This document shows positions 56,324 to 64,000 of a stretch of 64,000 nt of DNA, one piece after another; position 1 is the first letter of the stretch; every line of letters starts with the position of its first letter. The DNA comes from Hygrophila difformis (lineage: Eukaryota > Streptophyta > Magnoliopsida > Lamiales > Acanthaceae): the NCBI GenBank assembly GCA_030278955.1, contig JAOANR010000004.1, forward strand, positions 60,329,541 to 60,393,540, written 5' to 3'. Position numbers and translations under genes: made by a program. The notes under the pieces are model-generated. The model was not told the origin of the DNA. It ran no database searches and saw only the letters and a list, made by a program, of their open reading frames with translations.

Positions 56324-56998
56324 TATTACATTATTCTTAAATATCCAACTATTACAATAACATGAAATTGTAGTTTGAAGGAGCATCAACAAAATTAAAT
56401 TTATAATAATATTATTTTTAATGTTAAACAAATATATAAAATTATTTTAAGATACAATTAGAACCTAACTTTAAAGTGAATGTGATGCTTGAAAACACCA
56501 AAATATAATCGTTAATGTGATGAATCATGAAAATTGCAAGGTAAAATTCCATTGTCATAAATTAATTACAAACTACTACAATCTTTCTAGAACATAAAAT
56601 TCTTTACTTAAACTGCAAATAGTCAAAACATTGCAAAGTGGATTTTCTCTCTCTCTTCAATTGGAGCAATGAAACAGAGAAAATTTTCATGTTTTCAGTC
56701 AAAAGGGATGATTGGTCACAGTAAAGGCGTCGGGGCTAACCACGTTTTTCGGTTACGAAAAGCAAAACACGCGATATCTTCACGTATCTGATCAACGGTC
56801 AGAAAGAGGCGATCTTTCCCCGGATCTTTGCCACGTGCCCATAATTTTATTCTCATTATACCCTCGCTCTTTGTTTTATTTCCACCACTTTCCCTTCCCA
56901 TATAAATTTCGTAGCGCTCTGCTTTCCCACCGCATCTGTACTTCTTTTCCCCTGCGATTCTCTGCTCTCTTCCTTCTTCAAAAGGCGGAGGCTACACA

Positions 56999-58832
56999 AT
57001 GGCAATGAGTTCCACAATCCCTTTTCTGTGCGCCTTCTTCGCGCTCTCAGCTGCGGCGGCCTCGGCAGCACATTCTGCGCCGGCGCCGGGGGCGGATTGC
57101 ACAAGCTTAGTGATGAATATGGCGGAGTGCTTGTCGTATGTGACGGTCGGGGGAACTGCGAAGAAGCCGGAGGGAACTTGCTGCTCGGGGCTCAAAACTG
57201 TGCTGAAAACCGATCCCGAGTGCCTTTGTGAAGCGTTTCAAAGCAGCGCGCAGTTAGGAGTCACGCTTAACGTGACCAAGGCGTTGGCTCTGCCGGCTGC
57301 TTGTCATTTGTCTGCGCCTCCTTTTAGCAACTGTGCCAGTAAGTTCTGTTGCTTTTCGAAATCGTAGTCGGTGTGTTATGGATTTGGATTGAACTATTGT
57401 TGCGATTTCACAGTTTCACTTTTGTTTGGCTCTTTCAGGGGGAACAGTAGTATATAATCGTACTATTTTTTTAAACTTCTCTCTTGAATTAGACCTAATT
57501 CATACCGGGAAATATGCCTCTAATTACTCTTTGCTTAGGGTTTCGGCAAGATCCTACAAACAACAAATCCTACTATGATAGCGTAGAATCGGCTTGCATT
57601 GTAGTTTATTTAGTTATTATCTAATTTGTTGATCTCGATACCCTAAAGAGTCATAAGTATATGGTTTAATTACTTGTTTTGGTAATACTGTAGCGTCTGT
57701 TTTTGGGGACGCTTCTCTAAATTTCTACCCTAATCTTATTTTAATTTACACTCAACTCTGCATCCATAATATTGAACGGTTTAACAATCACTGACCTTTT
57801 TTTTCGCATTTTCTTGTTTTCTTCATTGAACAGTAAGCATGGCCCCTGGTGCTGCCCCAGGTACGCACAATCTTCTCATCATTTCTCAGTTCTTGAAAAC
57901 ATATGATTCAGCTGTGTTCCCTTTTTGAAAAGTGAATCGCCCTTGATTTCTTGTTAGTCATGTGTATCCACCTCGGAACCCTAGTGAAATTGGTTTTCTC
58001 AATCCGACTCCAAACAAGATTTTAGACCATTTATTTATTACCTACATGGAGTGAATTTATACACACAACTGCACATGGTGTGAATTTATTATATTCGGTG
58101 TTCGTTTCTTTTGAGTTATTTAATTCATTGTTACTTGTTTTTTACTCTGTTCTGTCTTCCTCTGGAGACTTCGTATTCCTCCCTTCTGGATGCAGTCACG
58201 TGACTGTGTAGGTTTGTCATTTATTGTTTCCTTTCTTGATGTGGGAAGTCGGGCCAGAAATTATGTACAGAACCCTCTTGTGATTGTATAGGACTCTTGT
58301 GATGGACTGATGGGCATCAGTTACCTGTGCCTTCCTTGGTTTCCTTGATCTGAACCGACCTGAGAATTGTATAAAAAGAGTTATCTACTGTTTGCTCTGT
58401 TAGAATTTCAGCTGTGTGGTCAATCTTCATCTTAATGGTGACAAATATATTATTCAGTTTTTGTGATTAACCTGCCAGAGTGCCTTGTCTGATTTCAATA
58501 GAGAAACTTCATTTTAGGGATGGCATTTGTTTGTTTGATGAGTTGATGAGTAATTAGGATACCCCTTGTGAATAAGGAATCACTGTGACGTTATGATGGC
58601 TTTAATCCTGTTGTTTACTGATGATTGATGCTCTGTTTCAGCACTTTCTCCGATGCCGCCATCTCCAAGCTCCTCCATTGCCGGGGCTCCTGAAGGTGGT
58701 TCGGGAGCTACTGAAGGCGCCCCGGTTCCCTCTCCTGGTGGTTCAGGGTCTGCTGCCTTGACTTGTTCCATTCAGTTCATGGTTGTCAGCACCATGGTTG
58801 CTGCTGCTTCTCTGTCATATGCTTTATTTTGA
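56999..58832 (+). CDS. GPI-anchored non-specific lipid transfer protein (LTPG)
   Basis: Three exons (56999-57338, 57834-57860, 58642-58832) give 185 aa; the middle exon is only 27 nt. Residues 1 to about 24 are a signal peptide. The eight-cysteine motif is complete: DC, EC, CC, ECLC, AC and NC between about residues 33 and 113. A Pro/Ser/Gly-rich linker follows, and the last ~25 residues ([20 protein letters not shown]) are hydrophobic, as expected for a GPI-attachment signal after small residues GGSGSAA. Such proteins sit on the outer plasma membrane and help export cuticular lipids. The 493- and 781-nt introns contain nothing notable. Confidence 0.92.
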
Positions 58833-59918
58833 GAGAGCATCTGATGGGAATTTGCATTTTGCTTGATATCTGAGATTAATGGGGAATTGATGCCCTAGAA
58901 AATTATGCTACTGTTATTGTCATTTACTGGTTATATTATGTAGCTTTGTTAGGTATTTTGAGATCATTGGTGCATATAAATGATATAATTATATATCCCA
59001 TTTGGGCTTTACTGTTTAATCACAGTATGAGAGGGATCAGACTTTGCGTTGATGGTTTGTATTGATGCTTTAAATTGATATGCATTTCACTATGGCCTTT
59101 GATTTCTTCCAATCTTCCTCACATGGCCTATGCTTTTTTATCCTGTGGGGCGTTTTGTTTAGTGTGCAAACCTAAAGCCTCATTAGATGTCTTTCTTCTT
59201 AAAAAGACGGGTGTGAATTGGATATGTTATTTTTCTTGAGTATAAAAATAGGCCGCGTCTCTTATTACGTTTATTCTTTGAAGAGGTTTTGGTATTATAA
59301 AAGCTTATCCTAAAAATTTTAAAATGTTACTCTCTCCATCCCATTCGTTTTTCTCTAAGAGCAAATACAGCAGGTTGTCATTTTCAGGTGCGCTTTTTTT
59401 TTTTTTTTTTTCTTTTTTTTTTCCTTCCTTAATTTGGTTATTTTCAAATTTCAGTTGCATCATGTAAAAAAACTGCGGTAAATGAGCGCCTAGTCCCTAT
59501 TGAAAAAACTTTCTTATTGTCTAAGCCCCATCCCTCAATTCCTTCGAGTTTACGCCCCCATTCCACAATTGACTTCGAGAGAAAGACCCACCCTATTTCA
59601 CTAATCCCACTAATCCCATTAACCCTTTTAATTCAAATTCCTTAACCGAAGAACGAGAGAAGCGGGAGAGACAACCGAAAAGAACCGAGACTCGAAGGGA
59701 AGAAAAGGGAGCGACCTTCTCGTCGACCGAAACCGAGAAGAGAAGAAGCACGCGACGTCGAGGCTCCTGGAAGTTGCTGACGGCGGCGGAATTGGGAGAG
59801 GGCAAGTGTGGAAGCTGTCGAACGAAAAAATTGCATAACCTGGGTACTAGGCGGGGATTTGGAATCGCCAAGTGTAGACCGAACTAGGAAGAAGTGGAAG
59901 AAGAGGGATTGGGAAGTA
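58833..59918. other. Intergenic; possible transposon end near 59470-59600
   Basis: No gene. A poly-T stretch lies at 59395-59422. From 59470 the sequence reads ATGAGCGCCTAGTCCCTATT...ATCCCTCAATTCCTTCGAGT...CCCCCATTCCACAATTGACT, a phrase-like run typical of Mutator-like terminal repeats, but no inverted partner is found inside the window. Confidence 0.35.
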
Positions 59919-62900
59919 ATGCCACCAAAGAGGAAGCTCGGTCATTTGGAAGGGGGTGAGCAGAGCAATCCGGGTAAGGGAAATTTCAATAATTTTTGTG
60001 CTATTGTTGGTTAAACATGAAATTAGGTTATGACATACATTAAGTTAGGTTTATGAAATGTGTTGTAAATAATATTGGGAATTGATCTTTATGTTGTTTT
60101 TGTGGCTATCTACTGTGATTTATAGAAGTGTTGAAATGTGTTGCGTGGGTAATGATTTTGATGAAAGTCTTGAAATTGATCATAACGTGTTCGATGAAAT
60201 GTTAGAATGGATAATTTGGTGGAAAAGGATAGAGTTTAAGTTATTAGAGTGTTATGTGTGTGGTAGAATGTAGTGTTATGCATTGTTAGATAAGGTTGTT
60301 TTCTTGAATGGGAAATGATTGTTTGAAGTGGCATTTTATAGGTGTCACGAAGGAGACTAAAATGCAAGCCCCCCGGTGCTCTGCAAAATATTTACGGGAG
60401 CTTGTGGATGAGGTGGAGGTCCGATGGTCTCAAGGTCAAAGAGAAGCCATAGAGGCCACGGGTTTTGGGCATTTGAGAAAGGTGTGCAAGGACAATGCAT
60501 ATCAAGCTCGGTTGCAAGCAGTGCTAGAAACCTTTGAACCGGAAACAAGGAGATTTATAGTGGGAAATGGCATTAGGGTGGAGTTCAAGGCCAAGGAGTT
60601 GTCATGCGTGCTTGGGTTGAGGCACGTAGGACATTATATTGAAAAGAGGTTGGAGGACGAGCCTATGATATCGAAGAAGTTTTTTGATGGTAGGTGTAGT
60701 GATGTGAAGAGAAATGAAATAGCAAAGGTTCTACGTGACTTGGCAGGGGTAGGGGAGGAGGGGATAGAACGATGCAGTTCTGAGGAGTACGCAAGCATAT
60801 ATGTATTGCTTGTATTTAACTGCCTCCTATTTCCCAACACCGGGTACACAACGCCCAAGTACCTATGGCATTACGCGGAGGATAGCGGGAAAGTGAGGGA
60901 GTATGCATGAGGACCGTTCGTGTACTCGTATCTGTTGGAGTCCATGAAATGTTTTGTGGAGGGCAAATCTTCGTACGTGAACGGATGCACAGTAGGGTTA
61001 ATGGTAAGTATTATATATCGTACAACGAATAATGGGGATTTGTTAGTTTGGTGATGTGGAACTAACCTATGCATTTTGTTGATTCTATTTAATTGTAGGC
61101 ATGGATGTATGAGAGGATTCCAAAGTATGGCAAGCCAATCCATATTTTGAGATTCCCGAGAGTTACAAGATGGGCGGATAGATCCGGCAAGATTGAAGGA
61201 TGCAGGGAAGAATTGAGGGAGGTGACACGTGAGGATGTAGCTAGGTTTGTGGCATTGGCGGAGGAGAAGAGACTGTTTCAGCCGGCGAGGGTTCTCACAT
61301 CGGTACACTCATCCATCTTTACTATTTTATTCTTCTTGTTAATATTGACAAAATATACTGCATACATGTAGGAATCAGAGGGGGAAGCAGATGAGAGAAA
61401 TTATGAGGAGGAGGAGGAGGTACACGATAATCCAGATGGAGTGCAATTGCTTATCACGACGGATGTGGATGTGGGGAATGAGTTAGATAAGAATAAGGTG
61501 GTTGGTGATGTGCCGGCTGGGGAGGTGAGTGAAGGGTTGAAGGAGGTGCGAGTGAATGCGGAAGCGGAAAATGTAGGGTTGAAAGGGAATGAACAGCTGG
61601 AGGCGAATGAAGGGATGAATGAGGGGGAAGAGAACGTGGGCATGGAGGATGCAGGGTTGCAGGGGGAAGTAGAGGATGAAGAACAGGGGGATGATGTCCA
61701 AGGACCGGGCAAGAAATCGCCCTCCTCACTGGTTAAGAATGTGCAAAGCAGGAAAGATAGGAGGAGAAAGATTGATCCGGATTACACAGATCCGAAGACA
61801 TCCCCGAGGCCGGTGAGAAAGAGTAAGCGGGCGGTTCCTTGTGAAGATCCGGTAAGTGGATTATATTGTTAAGTGTAATTGTTGGCAATCATTTCTCCAT
61901 TTTTATTTAATTTGCACAAATTATTTGAATTTAGTCAGTTATAAGTAAGGGTTGAATTGTATAGATTTTACTGGATGAGCTGGAAATAATCGCCATCGGT
62001 GATGCTGCCTTCGCCGAGGGGTATAAGGGGATAAGGGATTGGAGCGGGCGAGAGATCGTTGATGATGCGAGGAGGGCGTTGCTTGATCGTTTCATAGATG
62101 GAGAGCTTAAAAAGTAAGTGTAAAATATAAAATCATGCCATTATTTTGGTCTAAATTTTGACTGACTTTTGTGGTGCTGATATTGTGCATTTAATGGAAG
62201 CCATAGGAGTCTTATGTGGGAGGGGGAAGGTTCTGCAGTGTATACTGATCATTTACTACGTCTGTTGACGAACGAACCTTTAGAAGGTACCGTCATAGAT
62301 GCGTATTTGGAGATAATTGCATCGGATGACTACCAAAAGCGAGAAGGTTTCCCTTGTCGCGCGGCCTTCTTGAGCACATTGGCAGCGGTGAGTAGTCTGT
62401 ATAAAAAATATTTTATAATATTCGAAATCAAGTTTGATTGATGTGCTCACATTTTTTTGTTGTAGCAAAACATAGAGACTACAATGCATGAGTTTTATCC
62501 ACCGGACAAGATTGAGTGGGAAGCTAATGAATGCGAACAATTTTTGAATAAAATGAACGGCTTTTGTGCGAACCAGGTTCGCAAAATATGTCTGATCAAG
62601 AGTTCAAGTCAACTGAGGTACATCATATGCCCTATAAATGATGATAACCTCTTTCACTGGCATATGGTGATTCTTGACTTAGAAGATGGCAAGGTGTTTG
62701 GCATGAACTCAATGAGGTCCGATCCACGTTTGAAGACACGTCGGAGAAAGCTTGTAAGTGATATTGTAGAAAATAAAAAAAAAAAAATTGGTATTTGGTT
62801 GTTGGTTGTTTTATGTGTAGCCCTTTTTTACATGTTTTGGTGAAATTTTGATAGGTAAACTTTTGGAAAGCATGTTGCGAGATGTGGGGGATAAAGATGT

Positions 62901-63112
62901 CCGGCACATTGAAAGAATTACCTAGTAGGCAACAAGAGTCGGGGTCAATGGATTGCAGTGTGTATGTATGCCTGTGGAGCGAATGCTATGCCCGGAGCGA
63001 CGCAACATTTTGGCATGATTCGAAGACCGTTTCTATACAAGCATCTAGAGCGCATATTGCTTATACAATCCTAACCGATGCTAAGAGCTTGGTACTAGAT
63101 TTGATTGGTTGA
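59919..63112 (+). pseudogene. Ulp1-like (C48 peptidase) gene with one in-frame stop
   Basis: Eight exons (59919-59973, 60342-61003, 61099-61302, 61372-61851, 61965-62113, 62207-62387, 62466-62753 and 62855-63112), all GT-AG and phase-compatible, encode about 758 codons, with a single TGA at 60908-60910. The N-terminal third (ARLQAVLETFEPETRRFIVG onward) resembles the DUF1985-type domain of plant Ulp1-like proteins. The middle is acidic and low-complexity with a basic patch (SRKDRRRKI). The C-terminal Ulp1-like domain has the His (HWHMVILDLEDGKVFGMNSM) and Gln...Cys (RQQESGSMDCSVYVC) motifs, but Asn where the catalytic Asp is expected. Such genes often travel in Mutator-like elements; repeats follow downstream. 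The stop may be a recent mutation. Confidence 0.75.
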
Positions 63113-63349
63113 TGTATATGGAAGGTTGTCTTGTGGGAATGTTTAGTATATGTATATGGAAACGTGTAGGTGGATGTGGGCTTTTTGCAAAGTTGAATTC
63201 TGATTTTTGAGGGTTTTAGGGCACAAACTTGTTTTAAAGTGTTCAAGAAAGCTAGTAATTGATTATGGTAGTCTTGGTAAATTTGTATTAGACAATTTGG
63301 TAAGATTGGTATATGAATGTTGGTAGCATTACACTAAAATGTTACTGTT

Positions 63350-63760
63350 TTGGTGAGACGCTTATGGGACGGCCCTTAATACCGTCCTTATGGCGTCCCA
63401 ATTGACATGTCCAAGAAGCTGTCTTGAGAGGACGGCTAGAGGACGGTCACTGTGGACCGTCCTAGCTGAAGCAGGACCTTCGTTTCGATCCAGGATATAA
63501 GGGACAGTGGAGTGGACGCTTGAAAAACCGTCCCCCTAGCGTCCCAATTACACTAGCTGAAGCTGTCCTAAGAGGACGGCCAAAGGACGGTCCCCGTGGA
63601 CCGTCCTTACTGAAGCAGGACCGTTTATCATTGCAGGACATAACGGACGGTGGAACTGACGCTCGGGAAACCGTCCAATGACCGTCCCTAAAGGACTGAT
63701 GGCAGTTGGGAGGGTCCGTGGATGGTGAGTTGGACGTTCCCCATGGACCGTCCTATACAC
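63350..63760. repeat. ~145-bp tandem repeat with GGACGGTCC palindromes
   Basis: Units recur at about 144-146 bp. CCGTCCTAGCTGAAGCAGGA (63457) recurs as CCGTCCTTACTGAAGCAGGA (63601), and GCGTCCCAATT (63393) recurs at 63539. Each unit contains GGACGGTC..GTGGACCGTCC, a near-perfect palindrome. Roughly 2.5 units before the pattern degrades near 63750. Confidence 0.85.
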
Positions 63761-63784
63761 TCATTGTACTGTTCCGTGAATTGG

Positions 63785-64000
63785 TAAAGCCACTACATAA
63801 AACTTGGTAAATAGGATAGGTTAAACTGGTAAGCTATATGCACAAAACTTTGTAAGTTGTCAGTAGTGTACGTTGGTAAATGGGCTAGTGTCTAATTGGT
63901 AATCCCCACTACATAGAACTTGGTAAATATGGTAGGGTTGGAGTGGTAAACTATTAGCACAAAACTTGGTAAGTAATACTAGTCTACATTGGTAAATAGG
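63785..64000. repeat. ~116-bp tandem repeat rich in TTGGTAAA
   Basis: CACTACATAAAACTTGGTAA (63791) recurs as CACTACATAGAACTTGGTAA (63907), followed in both by a GCACAAAACTT module. TTGGTAAA words also occur earlier at 63275-63305. The repeat runs off the right edge, so its copy number is unknown. Confidence 0.8.

Overview
This is plant nuclear DNA, almost certainly from a core eudicot. The evidence is spliced GT-AG genes, a chloroplast ferredoxin, the photosystem II antenna protein LHCB6, an SnRK2 kinase, an early nodulin 93 gene, plant-type tRNA genes (one with an intron), and a dense mixture of hAT, Mutator-like, Stowaway, Tourist, SINE, LINE and Copia elements. The species cannot be fixed from this window. 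Two runs of exactly 500 N (30188-30687 and 41056-41555) are assembly gaps of placeholder length.

Layout. 1-282: last exons of a plus-strand gene. 1897-3390 (minus): At4g06598-type bZIP protein with a long 5'UTR intron. 6472-14599: gene-free, AT-rich block bounded by ~100-bp inverted repeats and a 9-bp candidate target duplication; it contains CG-rich palindrome arrays, a long inverted repeat, a foldback element and microsatellites. 14953-15026: tRNA-Arg. 17435-17872 (minus): ferredoxin. 19018-24640 (minus): L1-type LINE with long intact ORF2 and interrupted ORF1. 26486-28896 (plus): nine-exon SnRK2 subclass I kinase. 29681-30032: two SINEs with target duplications. 30688-34576 (minus): Copia element cut by the gap. 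35354-37573: hAT and foldback MITEs. 38689-39090: first exon of a serpin. 39578-40691: a hAT element with a second hAT inside. 41556-42027 (minus): early nodulin 93 running into the gap. 46743-48125: class III peroxidase. 49071-50270 (minus): hyccin-family subunit of the PI4K-alpha1 complex. 50971-51057: intron-containing tRNA-Met. 51789-52667 (minus): LHCB6. 54360-55572: hAT element with TTCGATTCG repeats. 56999-58832: GPI-anchored lipid transfer protein. 59919-63112: an Ulp1-like (C48 peptidase) gene with one in-frame stop, followed by tandem repeats to the window end.

The host genes are unrelated single-copy loci: photosynthesis (ferredoxin, LHCB6), osmotic/ABA signalling (SnRK2), cell wall and apoplast (peroxidase, LTPG), and membrane phosphoinositide supply (hyccin). 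No operon-like or clustered pathway is visible. The most informative material is the transposon record. At least five small hAT insertions have perfect 8-bp target duplications, two foldback elements have perfect 9-bp duplications, and one foldback copy acts as the empty-site control for two younger insertions in the other. No wholly new functional system is demonstrated; the foldback family, the palindrome arrays and the Ulp1-like gene are the best candidates for follow-up.
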